64,000 nucleotides of DNA from Desulfobacter sp. GTDB taxonomy: Bacteria > Desulfobacterota > Desulfobacteria > Desulfobacterales > Desulfobacteraceae. Shown in pieces: positions 35,759-45,412 of this stretch. Each line of letters begins with the position of its first letter. The stretch's first letter is position 1. The notes below the pieces were generated by a model that was given only the letters and a program-made list of their open reading frames with translations, was not told the origin of the DNA and searched no databases. Made by a program: the position numbers and the translations under genes. Where the stretch lies: assembly GCA_028768545.1 (NCBI GenBank), contig CP054838.1, forward strand, positions 3,335,001 to 3,399,000, given 5' to 3'.

Positions 35759-36148
35759 TTATTCCAACCGGGTTTTGGGTACCCATAAATAAGTTAAAAA
35801 ATCAATCCTGCGGGCTCTGGAAAAACATATGCCTTCGGATTCAAGCAATGCCTTTTGAAGCTCATACCCCCTGCCCTCTGGCAGGGAAATCTTTCCGGAC
35901 GCATTGACCACCCGATGCCAGGGAAGATCGTACTTTTGGGACATGGAATGAAGAAGTCTGGCAACCTGCCTTGCCCCCTGGGGGTTTCCGGCCAGGGACG
36001 CAACCCGGCCGTAGGAGAGCACCCGGCCCGAAGGAATGGCCTGAATCACATCCAGTACTTTGCGGGTAAACGGCGCTAACTTAGATCCTGGATCAAAATC
36101 CTCCGATTTTTGACGACCTCCGGACAGGATCGGGTCCATACCGGCCAT
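35759..36148 (-). CDS. Alkyltransferase-like protein (ATL), Cys-less MGMT homologue
   Basis: 129 residues with the MGMT DNA-binding domain: FTRKVLDVIQAIPSGRVLSYG, VASLAGNPQGARQVARLL, and the active-site segment DLPWHRVVNASGKI. In true O6-alkylguanine transferases this reads PCHR; here Trp replaces the reactive Cys, so the protein cannot accept alkyl groups. ATLs flag O6-alkylguanine for nucleotide excision repair. The GxGYELQ segment follows as usual. It is 5 bases after the ABC permease gene on the same strand, likely by chance of packing. Confidence 0.88.
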   Translation of the reverse strand: MAGMDPILSGGRQKSEDFDPGSKLAPFTRKVLDVIQAIPSGRVLSYGRVASLAGNPQGARQVARLLHSMSQKYDLPWHRVVNASGKISLPEGRGYELQKALLESEGICFSRARRIDFLTYLWVPKTRLE

Positions 36149-36153
36149 CCCCC

Positions 36154-37065
36154 CTACCGGATTTCCCGGTTAAAATGCCTTTCCATAAAGGCCATGACCC
36201 TGGACAAAGAAAAGGTCAGAAGAAAATACAAAAATGTAATAGTGACCCAGACCTCAAAGGTCAAAAATGTGGCTGCCATGAGTTCCATACCCTGAAAGGT
36301 CAGTTCCTGGATGGAAATCACCGAGACAATGGCTGAATCCTTGATCGTGGAGATAAACTGGCCAGCCAGAGGAAAGGCCACCTTTCTAAAGGCCTGGGGC
36401 AAAACCACCAACCGAAAAGTTTTAAACCCGGACAGCCCAATGGAAGAAGATGCTTCCCACTGCCCCTGGGGAATACCCAAAATACCGCCCCGGACAATTT
36501 CAGAAATATAGGCCCCCTCATAAAGGGCCAGGGCGGCCACGGCCGACACAAAGGAGTTGATCTGTCCGGGTTCGGAAAAAAGCAGACCAATGATGCTTTG
36601 GACCCCCCTTGGCTGGTCCCGGACCCAGGCATCCAGCCCTAAAAAGTCCAGAAACTGACTGGCCACAAAATAATAAAAAATAATGAGCAGGACCAGGGAG
36701 GGAATATTTCTGACAATTCCCACATACGTCTGGGAAATAAAACGCTGGAATCCGTCCCCCCTGGCCCCCATGACACCGGACAGGGTACCCAATACAAAGC
36801 CAAGCCCGGTGGCCCAGACGCTGAGCCTGATGGTGGTAAAAAACCCCTGGACAAGAATATTGGGGACAAGCTGTCCTGTGTCAGGGTCCCTGAAAAAAAA
36901 ATACTGGGGTATGGCTGCCCAATTCCATTCATAGGCAAGGACTGTTCCCATGCGGGCTAAAAAAAACCAGACAAAGGCAATACCCATTCCCAATGCGGCA
37001 ATATCCACAAGGGTGATTCGATTTGAGGGTTTATTGAACAAGGCTTTCCCATTTTTTTGTTTCAA
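36154..37065 (-). CDS. Polar amino acid ABC transporter permease (HisM/GlnP family)
   Basis: 303 residues, about six membrane segments. Contains FLARMGTVLAYEW in the N-terminal periplasmic part and the BPD-permease EAA loop EASSSIGLSGFKTFRLVVLPQA (positions about 200-221 of the protein). YVGIVRNIPSLVLLI is the typical amino-acid-permease segment. The start given is a TTG overlapping the binding-protein gene by 35 bases; a later start is possible. It pairs with the permease at 37883-38653. No ATPase gene is adjacent. Confidence 0.85.
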   Translation of the reverse strand: MKQKNGKALFNKPSNRITLVDIAALGMGIAFVWFFLARMGTVLAYEWNWAAIPQYFFFRDPDTGQLVPNILVQGFFTTIRLSVWATGLGFVLGTLSGVMGARGDGFQRFISQTYVGIVRNIPSLVLLIIFYYFVASQFLDFLGLDAWVRDQPRGVQSIIGLLFSEPGQINSFVSAVAALALYEGAYISEIVRGGILGIPQGQWEASSSIGLSGFKTFRLVVLPQAFRKVAFPLAGQFISTIKDSAIVSVISIQELTFQGMELMAATFLTFEVWVTITFLYFLLTFSLSRVMAFMERHFNREIR

Positions 37066-37846
37066 ACCAATAGGTTTGTCTTTCCTTTAAAAACCCGGAA
37101 GCATGGTTGATGAGTATCCAATTGTTAAAATAATTCAAGGCATCGTAATCCCCTTTTCGAATGGCAAATCCAATGGGCTCTCGTGTAAAATTTTCCTTGA
37201 TGGGCACAAAAAGTTTATCAGGAAATTTCAAGGCATGAAAGGCAGGCATGGGGGCTGAGGATACGACGGCATGAACCCTGCCCAGGTTCAGTTCCTGAAG
37301 GGCCTGGCTCTCATTTTCAAAAAGTTTAAACCGGGCCTTTGGCATATATTTTTTTGCGGCCTGTGCTGCTGTGGTTCCCGTACGAACGGCAATAATGACC
37401 TCTTTTTGATTAAAATCTTCTATACTTGAAAACCCGTCAGCCTTTTTTCGGTGAGCCACCATGGACATGCCTGAAAATTCGTAGGGCATGCTGAAATTGA
37501 CCTTTAGATTGCGTTCCGGGGTAATGCCCATACCGCCGATGATCACATCAAATTTTCCCGTGAGCAAGGCTGGAATAATACCGGACCAGGCCGTGGGGAC
37601 CAACTCGATTTTAACCCCCATATCTTTGGCCAGTTTTTTGGCCACATCAATTTCAAATCCGATAAGTTTGCCTTTTTTATCTTTCATGGCCCAGGGAACA
37701 AAGGTGGACATTCCCACCCTGAGCACCCCTTGTTTCTGAATTTTTTCAATAATACTTTCATTGGACAACGCCGTACCGGTCTGCCCTGCAAGAGCTGTGG
37801 ACACCGCAAGCATTAAAAAGATAAACCCAAGACCTAATTTTTTCAT
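37031..37846 (-). CDS. Polar amino acid ABC transporter substrate-binding protein
   Basis: 271 residues with a signal peptide (about 1-21, ending ALA). SBP family 3 features: GVLRVGMSTFVPWAMKD, GFEIDVAKKLAKDMGVKIELV, FDVIIGGMGITPERN, and VRTGTTAAQAA. It binds a polar amino acid in the periplasm and delivers it to the two permeases encoded on either side. Ligand not predictable from the sequence. A ribosome site (AAGGAG) lies just upstream of the ATG. Confidence 0.92.
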   Translation of the reverse strand: MKKLGLGFIFLMLAVSTALAGQTGTALSNESIIEKIQKQGVLRVGMSTFVPWAMKDKKGKLIGFEIDVAKKLAKDMGVKIELVPTAWSGIIPALLTGKFDVIIGGMGITPERNLKVNFSMPYEFSGMSMVAHRKKADGFSSIEDFNQKEVIIAVRTGTTAAQAAKKYMPKARFKLFENESQALQELNLGRVHAVVSSAPMPAFHALKFPDKLFVPIKENFTREPIGFAIRKGDYDALNYFNNWILINHASGFLKERQTYWFETKKWESLVQ

Positions 37847-37882
37847 CCTGATCTCCTTTTAGCCAAAAATTTTTATTTTTTA

Positions 37883-38653
37883 TTAAAGAATAAACCTCAT
37901 CCGATGCTCCAGCTTCCTGATCAAGAAGGACAGGCTTGCTGTAATGACCAAGTAGCATAATGCCACAGCAAACCAGATTTCAAAAGTCAAAAATGTTTCA
38001 GATACGATTTTCTGGGCCTGCATGGTCAAATCAAAAATGGAAATTGTGGACACAAGGGCCGAGTCCTTGATCAAGGATACGCTTTGCCCTGCCAGCATGG
38101 GAAGGGTGGTTCTCAACATCTGGGGAATGATCACCTTATAATAAATCACAGGTTTGGTCAGCCCCAGCCCCAGGGCCGCCTCAATCTGGCCTTGGGAAAT
38201 GCCCATGATGCCCGACCGAATAATCTCCGAGGCATAGGCCCCTTCAAACAGGCTTAGGGCCCAGACCGCTGACCAGAAGGCAGATATGTCCAGCACTGGA
38301 GAAATCACAAAATACATCAAAAAAATCTGGATGAGCAATGGGGTGTTCCGGATGGTCTCCACATAGACCCAGGCAAAAATCCGCAGCACCGGAAAAGGCG
38401 ACAACCTTGCAAAGGCGGACACAGCACCGAGAACCAGAGAGAAAACAAGGCCGATGGATGAAATTTTAAGGGTGATGAACACCCCCTGAATCAAAAGCCC
38501 CGGCACAAGCTCACCGCCCTGGCGTGACAAAAAATAAGGCCAGATGCGATACCATTGCCAATTGTAGTCCAGACTCAGGTATCCCCATGCCAGTACAAGG
38601 GTCAAAACAAAAACAAACAACACGGACTTGATAAAATTTCGGACCGGAAACAT
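37883..38653 (-). CDS. Polar amino acid ABC transporter permease (HisM/GlnP family)
   Basis: 256 residues with five to six membrane segments. Contains YVETIRNTPLLIQIFLMYFV and the EAA loop AALGLGLTKPVIYYKVIIPQ. First gene of a three-gene run (permease, binding protein, permease) on the minus strand, separated from the upstream amtB remnant by a terminator hairpin. The partner ATPase is not in the window, so it must be shared from elsewhere or lost. Confidence 0.9.
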   Translation of the reverse strand: MFPVRNFIKSVLFVFVLTLVLAWGYLSLDYNWQWYRIWPYFLSRQGGELVPGLLIQGVFITLKISSIGLVFSLVLGAVSAFARLSPFPVLRIFAWVYVETIRNTPLLIQIFLMYFVISPVLDISAFWSAVWALSLFEGAYASEIIRSGIMGISQGQIEAALGLGLTKPVIYYKVIIPQMLRTTLPMLAGQSVSLIKDSALVSTISIFDLTMQAQKIVSETFLTFEIWFAVALCYLVITASLSFLIRKLEHRMRFIL

Positions 38654-38723
38654 CCTCTTCCTTTACAGGATCTGCGATTAAAATCATGACCATATCATGA
38701 ACCCGGAAAACCTTAAAGGTAAA

Positions 38724-38760
38724 AACCCCGCTCTCTTCACAGGGAAAAAAGAGCGGGGTT
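38724..38760 (-). terminator. Terminator of the glnK-amtB unit
   Basis: Stem AACCCCGCTCT / AGAGCGGGGTT with a 15-base loop; in the minus direction it is followed by TTTTT-like sequence. Lies about 40 bases beyond the amtB stop. Confidence 0.7.
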
Positions 38761-38797
38761 GGATGCTTCGCGTGTAAAAAAATGCGAAAAACGATGT

Positions 38798-40005
38798 TTA
38801 ACTCTGGCGCGCCAGTTTTGCACAATATGGCTTAGCGCTTTCTTTCATACCGCTGGGTGTACCGCCTGTAAAAGCGCTGGCATGGTTGATGGTTGAAAAA
38901 TCAGGATATGCATTGCCGCCATGCTCTGTTGCGTCCAGACCTTCGAGCTCTTCTTCAACAGAAACCCGCAGTCCCATGGTGGCGTCAATGATTTTAAACA
39001 GGATATAGGCCGCGCTAAAGGTCCAGGCAAAACAGGATACAATCCCGATACATTGTACGGACAAAATCTTAAAGCTAGTGCCGCCGATGTTGAAGATACC
39101 TGCGGCCAAAGTCCCCCAGGCACCGCAGACCCCATGAACTGAAATAGCACCCACAGGATCATCTATCCTGATTTTGTCAAAGAAAAGAACCGCAAAAACC
39201 ACCAGGATACCGGCAATGGCACCAATGATCACAGCAGAAAAGGGAGTGACATTGGCACATCCGGCAGTAATCCCCACAAGTCCTGCAAGTGCACCGTTCA
39301 AACTCATGCCGACTTCGGGTTTGCCAAACTTCATCCATGAGACGATCATGACCAATACCGCCCCGGCAGCAGCGGCCAGATTGGTGTTGACGAAAATCAT
39401 GGCAATGTCTTTATTTGCAGCAGTGGTTGAACCGGGGTTGAATCCGAACCAGCCCACCCAGAGAATAAACACCCCCAGGGCCAGGAACCGAAAATCGGGT
39501 AAATCAATGCCGTCACACAGGCCGTGTAGATCAGGTAGGCGGTAAATTTAGTCCGCTCTGCCATGGCGCCGGAGACGATGGTGGCTGCGGTGACTGCAAA
39601 AACCACCTGGAACATCCAAAAGGCAAGCACCCAGGGATCCCCCCCAAGTTCAAAATCGCTTAGAAAAAATCCAGTGGTGCCGAAAAACCCGGTTTTAGAA
39701 GCACCAAACATCAACCCAAACCCAACAACCCAGAAAGAAATGGACCCCATGGAAAAATCCATAAGTTTTTTCATCATGATGTTTACGGCATTTTTCGCTC
39801 GTATAAATCCTGCCTCCACCATGGCAAACCCGGCCTGCATGAAAAAAACAAGAACAGCACAGACAAGTGTCCATACATAATCGGCATGGGACTGAACAAG
39901 GGTGATGGCCGATTTATTGGTTAAAACCGTTGGGGTTTCGTCTCCGGCCCAGGCCGCTGATAAGCTGCAGATCAAAAGAATAACTGCCATTCCAATATAT
40001 TTCAT
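38798..40005 (-). pseudogene. amtB: Ammonium transporter AmtB with internal deletion
   Basis: The gene begins at the ATG near 40005 (MKYIGMAVILLICSLSAAWA, signal peptide), and runs through WTLVCAVLVFFMQAGFAMVEAG and SGAMAERTKFTAYLIYT to YPIFGSW. There the frame breaks. The next frame resumes with LALGVFILWVGWFGFNPGS and continues to the stop at 38798, including SVHGVCGAWGTLAAGIF. Normal AmtB proteins have about 40-50 residues between these points (including the conserved DFAGSTVVH block), so this is an out-of-frame internal deletion near 39480, not a point error. The product cannot form the pore. The C-terminal tail is otherwise normal. Confidence 0.88.
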
Positions 40006-40036
40006 TTTTTTCTCCTTTAACATTTCTTAATTTTTA

Positions 40037-40204
<168 letters not shown>

Positions 40205-40239
40205 TCATCAGATTTACGCAAACGCGTTATAGATTTTGT

Positions 40240-41550
40240 CAGTAGTGTCCGGTTAGGTTGTTGCATATAAAAAGCATCTAAAATCATTGAAAAAACAGTC
40301 TGTTTTGTGTTGACAAATGTGCGTAAAAATTTTTGTGCGCCTTGAAAATTTAACTCAAGGAGCTCAAATGACGCACATCTCAGTCCCTAAAAAACAACTA
40401 CGGTCCCTGAACTTTGACAATTTCAGGTGCCCTCTGATAAAGTCACTTTCAAAAGCACCGGAATTACAATCTCGAGGAGACCGCCCTTTAAAAATGACAT
40501 TCGAAGACCAGATAAATGCTTTGGTTTATTTCCATCTTCAGGAGCACAAGTCTGCCCGACATTTAATTCAGGATCTCAAGGAGAATGTTTTTGCTAAAGA
40601 AAATATTGCGCCAGACGGTGGTATCAGCCGTAGTAGTTTCTGTGAAGCCATCAATCACAGGGGACTCGAACAACTGCAATTTATCTTTGAGGATCTTTAT
40701 AAACAGGCTCTTGAGTGTCATCCGGGTGAACACGCCGAGTTAGGAGAGTTGGTTTCCATTGACGGTAGTCTCATAAATGCAGTCCTTTCAATGCACTGGG
40801 CGAACTACAGAAAAGGAAGTAAAAAAGCCAAAGTACATTGCGGATTTGACATTAATCACGGAATCCCAAACAAAATCTTTTTGACTGAAGGCAACGGCGC
40901 TGAACGCACCTTTGTTCCCAAAATAGTTTCCAAGGGGCAAACAGGTGTTATGGATCGTGGATATCAATCCCATAAAGAATTTGACCTGCTTCAGGAGCAA
41001 GGCAAACATTTTGTCTGCCGTATAAAAACCAGGACAACAAGAACAATTATTGATAACCACGAGACCCCTTCCGACAGCTACATTTTTTATGATGCACTGG
41101 TTAAACTTGGTACTCCGAATCAAAACCAGACGAAAAGGCCTGTTCGGGTTGTTGGCTATAAAATTGCTGGCGTCAAATACTATGTGGCAACTGACAGGCA
41201 TGATTTAACAGCGGAACAAATAGCAACAATTTATAAACTCCGGTGGACCATTGAGGATTTTTTCAAATGGTGGAAAGAACATCTGAAGGTATATCATCTC
41301 ATTGCCCGCAGTGAATACGGCCTTATGGTTCAGATTCTTGGCGGCCTTATCACTTACCTGTTACTGGCAATCCATTGCCAAAAACAGTTTAATGAAAAGG
41401 TCACGATCAAAAGAGTTCGGCAGCTGCGAACCGCCATTCTAAATGACCTGTTTGGCTGCGAGGAGCAGGGCTCTCATAGTTCAAACAGGGACAATATTGT
41501 CAAAGATCAAAAAATTATTGAGCAAGCAAAAACCTAACCGGACATCACTG
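40240..41550 (+). mobile_element. IS4-family insertion sequence, copy 2 (1311 bp)
   Basis: Same length and ends as copy 1 at 19589-20899. Flanked by the 9-bp direct repeat AGATTTTGT (40231-40239 and 41551-41559). Inserted in the IS630-type orfA. The two copies differ by only a few bases. Confidence 0.95.
40368..41537 (+). CDS. IS4-family transposase, copy 2
   Basis: 389 residues, identical in domain layout to the copy at 19717 and differing visibly at one residue (KIVSKGQTG against KILSKGQTG). Intact DDE core (VSIDGSLINAV, GVMDRGYQSH, the Y-R-E-K motif). Its near-identity to copy 1 means that the element moved recently in this lineage. Confidence 0.93.
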   Translation: MTHISVPKKQLRSLNFDNFRCPLIKSLSKAPELQSRGDRPLKMTFEDQINALVYFHLQEHKSARHLIQDLKENVFAKENIAPDGGISRSSFCEAINHRGLEQLQFIFEDLYKQALECHPGEHAELGELVSIDGSLINAVLSMHWANYRKGSKKAKVHCGFDINHGIPNKIFLTEGNGAERTFVPKIVSKGQTGVMDRGYQSHKEFDLLQEQGKHFVCRIKTRTTRTIIDNHETPSDSYIFYDALVKLGTPNQNQTKRPVRVVGYKIAGVKYYVATDRHDLTAEQIATIYKLRWTIEDFFKWWKEHLKVYHLIARSEYGLMVQILGGLITYLLLAIHCQKQFNEKVTIKRVRQLRTAILNDLFGCEEQGSHSSNRDNIVKDQKIIEQAKT

Positions 41551-41852
41551 AGATTTTGTAGAAAATGGAGGAAGCAAGACGGAAGCTGCCAGTCAGTTTA
41601 ATGTATCCCGTGGAAGTGTTCACAACTGGACGTCTGCCGAAGATGGTTTGTCATACAAGAAACCCGGTCCAAAAGGACCACGAAGTTTGGATCTGGAAGC
41701 TTTGCGCCTCCATGTGGAGACAAATGATGACATGACACAATCGGAAAGGGCGCAGCATTTCGGAGTATCCCGTGCCTGTATCTGGTATAATATGAAACAA
41801 CTCGGAATCACTCGAAAAAAAAGATGACGGGATACAGGGAGCGAAGCGACAG

Positions 41853-43303
41853 AGGAATGTTCAGAATTCTGTGTCACGGTTTCGGTTCCCGGATCTGCCT
41901 CAGCGCCAGCGGAAGTAAAAGTCAGGTCCGAGAATGGGCCTTCAATCAGCCACGTCGGAGGAGTTGACTTTTGCTGGAGTGGAGTTCCTGGAACCATCTT
42001 TTCCATCTGTAAATAAATCCCTATCAAATTCCCAGCTCTTTATCCAGCCGGCCTTCAAAGAAAATTGCCAACTGGGAAATTGTCAGTGACCAATTTTGAA
42101 TCGGCATTGTCCATTTTTTACTGGCGTTCTGGATCCCCATGTAAAGCAGCTTTAACAGGCTGTCCTGGTTCGGGAATGATCCCTTTGTTTTGGTCAGTTT
42201 TCGAAACTGTCGATGCACAGCCTCAATGGTATTTGTGGTGTATATTATCCGTCGAATCTCTTCTGGATATTTAAAGAAATGACTGAGGCGTTCCCAGTTG
42301 TTCCGCCAGGATTTTATCACAATCGGGTATTTGTCATTCCATTTATTTTCCAAGATATCCAGTTCTTCTTCGGCCAGATCCTTATTGACCGCTTTATAAA
42401 CACGTTTTAGATCTGCCATAAATTTCTTTTTATTTTTGGAACCAACGTATTTCAATGAATTTCGGATCTGGTGGACTACGCAGAGTTGAACTTCTGTGTC
42501 CGGGAATATGGTCTCAATGGCCTCGGGAAAACCTTTTAGACCATCAACACAGGCAATCAGGATATCTTTTACCCCTCGGTTTGAAAGGTCTGTTAACACC
42601 TGCAGCCAGAAGTTCGCACCCTCATTCTCGGATATGTACAGCCCAAGAACCTCTTTGCGGCCCTCGATATTCACCCCAAGAATTGTGTAAACGGCTTTGC
42701 TGCCGACCTTTCCGTTTTCTCGTACTTTATAATGTATGGCATCAAGCCATACGATTGGGTACACATTTTCCAACGGCCTGGCCTGCCATTCTTTAACGGT
42801 ATGAATAATTTTATCGGTAATAGCGCTAAGGGTGGCATTTGAAATCTCAAGTCCATAGATTTCCTGTAAATGGGAAGCCATATCATTATAACTCATGCCC
42901 AGGCCGTAAAGGGCTATTATCTTTCTTTCAATTTCATCGCTGAGCGTTGTCTGATGTTTTTTGACGATCTGTGGAGAGAAGGTTCCGGCCCTGTCACGCG
43001 GGGTTTCCAGCTCAAATTTACCATCCAGGGATTTAATGGTCTTTTTGCTTTTTCCATTACGGCGGTTGGCAGAAACTTCCTGCCCGAGATGGGACTCCAA
43101 CTCTCCTTCAAGAGCAGCTTCAGCAAGATTTTTGATTAATGATGTAAGGACGCCGCCCTTACCTGTGAAGGGTTTACCTTCCTGGATGCCTTTAAGGGCT
43201 TTTTGAAAATCAAATTCGGTGTTTTCTTCGGTCATGTCAGTTCTCCTTATTTAGCTGAGTATATCAGCTTTCATTCAACTGACACAGAATTTTGAACGCC
43301 CTC
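41853..43303 (-). mobile_element. IS256-family insertion sequence, copy 2 (1451 bp), no target duplication
   Basis: Same length and ends as copy 1. The flanks do not match each other (AGCGACAG on the left, TTTCACCA on the right), unlike copy 1. Different transposon remnants lie on each side (IS630 orfA on the left, an ISKra4-like fragment on the right). This suggests that the copy is a recombinant of two IS256 copies whose intervening DNA was deleted. Confidence 0.9.
42024..43235 (-). CDS. IS256-family transposase, copy 2
   Basis: 403 residues, intact. Differs from copy 1 at a handful of residues (for example LSAITDK against LSTITDK, NKKKFMADL against NKKEFMADL, and KFELETPR against KFELKTPR). 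The catalytic Asp in LDAIHYK and the CVDGLKGFPEAI region are unchanged. The most diverged of the three copies, consistent with a separate origin. Confidence 0.95.
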   Translation of the reverse strand: MTEENTEFDFQKALKGIQEGKPFTGKGGVLTSLIKNLAEAALEGELESHLGQEVSANRRNGKSKKTIKSLDGKFELETPRDRAGTFSPQIVKKHQTTLSDEIERKIIALYGLGMSYNDMASHLQEIYGLEISNATLSAITDKIIHTVKEWQARPLENVYPIVWLDAIHYKVRENGKVGSKAVYTILGVNIEGRKEVLGLYISENEGANFWLQVLTDLSNRGVKDILIACVDGLKGFPEAIETIFPDTEVQLCVVHQIRNSLKYVGSKNKKKFMADLKRVYKAVNKDLAEEELDILENKWNDKYPIVIKSWRNNWERLSHFFKYPEEIRRIIYTTNTIEAVHRQFRKLTKTKGSFPNQDSLLKLLYMGIQNASKKWTMPIQNWSLTISQLAIFFEGRLDKELGI

Positions 43304-43938
43304 TTTCACCATTTATTGATGGCTGTTTCAATGGACCGGATGGTGTATTCCACTTGTTAAAGGGTTATTTGAACTCCCTTCATATTCAGAACTCAGACAA
43401 AATACTGTTTGTTGCAGATGGGGCACATTGGATTTGGAATCGAATCCCCGGACTGCTAAAAGCATTGGGTTTGGCTCCTGAGCGTGTGTATGAACTTCTC
43501 GATTTCTACCATGCAGTTGAGCATCTGGGTACAGTAGCAGGCTTAAGGAAGACCTGGTCATCCAAGGAACGCAAACGCTGGGTATTGAAGCAGCGAGGTC
43601 TTCTGCTGAAGGGAAAGGCGATTGAGGTGGTACAGGCCGTCCAGAAGCTTTGTAGAGGCAGAAACAGTAAGGCTATCAAGACGGAACGGGATTATTTTGT
43701 GCGCAATGAACTGAGGCTTAATTTCTCAACTGTAAAAGCGTTGAACTTACCTATTGGCAGCGGTGCTATTGAAAGTTCGATTCGGAGAGTCGTGAATTTA
43801 CGTCTTAAAGGTCCATGCATCTTTTGGTATCGGGAGAATGCAGAAAAAATGATTATGCTGCGATCATTTTATAAAGCAGGGCGTTGGAACTGCCTGAAGC
43901 AGATGGCAAACATGCACAATCCAGTGCCAGCGGTATAA
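43304..43938 (+). pseudogene. ISKra4-like transposase, C-terminal fragment
   Basis: Open from the IS256 end to the TAA at 43936-43938 with no start of its own beyond an internal TTG. Readable motifs: PFIDGCFNGPDGVFHLLK, KILFVADGAHWIWNRIPG, LLDFYHAVEHL, LPIGSGAIESSIRRVVNLR, and WYRENAEKMIMLRS. These are typical of ISKra4-type transposases (DGAxWIW, DFYHAxEHL, GSGAIES). The N-terminal half is missing because IS256 copy 2 abuts it. Family assignment is by motif memory; ISL3 or ISLre2 relatives are less likely. Confidence 0.75.
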
Positions 43939-43959
43939 CCGGGAAAATGGGAATGCGCC

Positions 43960-44016
43960 CTCAAATCCAGCAGCCGTCCCGGCAGGACCCGCGCCTATGA
44001 TAATCACATCATACAT
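43960..44016 (-). pseudogene. N-terminal fragment of an FAD-dependent oxidoreductase
   Basis: The ATG at 44016 starts MYDVIIIGAGPAGTAAGF, the dinucleotide-binding motif of flavoprotein oxidoreductases, after which the sequence turns into transposon DNA. The rest of the gene is missing. It marks the right edge of the transposon nest that also removed most of glnK. Confidence 0.75.
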
Positions 44017-44071
44017 GGAAAGGTTGTACCAAATTTTAAAATCATAGCCAAACCATTTTTAAGGCATCATT

Positions 44072-44512
44072 TCACCGGGTCCCCATGGTCTGGTAAATGG
44101 TCAGCACAAGGGTCTTGGCACTGACCGCCTTGATTTGATAGGCCACATCCCCAAGCCGGACCACCTGATCATGGTCCAAATCTTCCGGCAACACCTGGGC
44201 ATAGGCATGGTCAGGATCCAGCTCTTTTAAAAAAAGATCTATACTGACCCGGCCGTGATTTATCCCTTTATACACCAGGCTGGTATTATGAATTCGTATC
44301 CGCTCGCCTTTGACCAGAATGACTTGATCATCAATGGTTCTGGATTTTTCCAGGGTGGCATTTTCTGGCGGGACAGGCAAAGGCCCACGCCATTTTGCAT
44401 ATTTATCCTTAAAGCCATCGGTGGATACATAATAGGTGATGCCAAAGGGTATGGCCAGACAGAGCAGGATAAAAAAAATGGCCAGCCATCCTTTTTTATT
44501 GGGCATTGCCAT
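44072..44512 (-). CDS. Membrane-anchored protein of unknown function
   Basis: 146 residues. One N-terminal membrane segment (WLAIFFILLCLAIPFGITYYV) with a basic MPNKKG start, then a soluble domain of about 115 residues outside the cytoplasm (RIRIHNTSLVYKGINHGRVS, LFLKELDPDHAYAQ). Not recognised. No Cys or metal motif. On the minus strand downstream of the PhzF gene with a 90-base gap; an independent function is possible. Confidence 0.6.
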   Translation of the reverse strand: MAMPNKKGWLAIFFILLCLAIPFGITYYVSTDGFKDKYAKWRGPLPVPPENATLEKSRTIDDQVILVKGERIRIHNTSLVYKGINHGRVSIDLFLKELDPDHAYAQVLPEDLDHDQVVRLGDVAYQIKAVSAKTLVLTIYQTMGTR

Positions 44513-44602
44513 TTCAATTCCCCCTTTTTTAAGATCAATCTTAAACCCAAGGACAAGGGTTGAAATACAGATATATGATCATAGGCCCAGGATATAATCT
44601 TG

Positions 44603-45412
44603 TCAAACCCTAAGCGAATCGTCCAGATAGATCCAGCCATCCATATACTTTACGGCCCGGCCCCGGATAATCACCCGGCCCGTAAAAGCACCGGTTCCCA
44701 GCTCGCAGTCCAGGTATCCGGACCGGGCTGAAACCTGTTTGGCAGTCAAACAGGTTTTGCCGAGGCGCTCTGCCCAATATGGGGTTAGGGTGGTATGGGC
44801 AGAGCCTGTTACCGGATCTTCAGCCACGCCCACGCCGATTCCAAACCATCTGGAAATAAAATCAGTCTTGTCTCCGGGCGCGGTTACAATAATCCCCCGA
44901 AGGTCAAGGTCTGCAAATTTTTCATGATTGGGGACAAGGGATCTGACCTGAGCTTCGGTTTCCAGAACCACCAGATAATCTTCGGCCCGGAGAACCTCTT
45001 TAATTTCAACGTCCAGGCCCTCCACGAGTGCATCTGGCAGGTCGCAGGGAATGGGGGGCTGGCAGGGAAAATCCATGACAAAGGCATCGGCATTACAGGT
45101 CACGGTCAACGGACCTGACCGGGTGTGAAAAACAAAGGGACCGGGAAGACAAAACTCTCTTGCCAGAACAAATGCGGTGGCCAGGGTGGCATGGCCGCAG
45201 AGATCCACCTCAACTTCAGGGGTAAACCAGCGCAGATCATAGGTATTGTGAGAATTTTCAACATAAAAGGCGGTTTCAGACAAATTGTTTTCCATGGCAA
45301 TGGACTGAAGAACAGAATCTGGCAGCCATTTGTCCAGGGGACAGACAGCAGCCGGGTTCCCCCTGAACCGGGTCTGGGTAAAGGCATCTATCTGAAACAT
45401 CCTAAGCTTCAT
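44603..45412 (-). CDS. PhzF-family isomerase-like protein
   Basis: 269 residues. The PhzF/DapF-fold signatures are clear: MFQIDAFTQTRFRGNPAAVC, LSETAFYV with the catalytic Glu, TPEVEVDLCGHATLATAFVL, and GVAEDPVTGSAHTTLTPYW. Family members are epimerase-like enzymes acting on small acids (PhzF isomerises a chorismate-derived compound); most have unknown substrates and no phenazine genes are near. It overlaps the TetR regulator gene by 11 bases, so it is coupled to it. Confidence 0.9.
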   Translation of the reverse strand: MKLRMFQIDAFTQTRFRGNPAAVCPLDKWLPDSVLQSIAMENNLSETAFYVENSHNTYDLRWFTPEVEVDLCGHATLATAFVLAREFCLPGPFVFHTRSGPLTVTCNADAFVMDFPCQPPIPCDLPDALVEGLDVEIKEVLRAEDYLVVLETEAQVRSLVPNHEKFADLDLRGIIVTAPGDKTDFISRWFGIGVGVAEDPVTGSAHTTLTPYWAERLGKTCLTAKQVSARSGYLDCELGTGAFTGRVIIRGRAVKYMDGWIYLDDSLRV

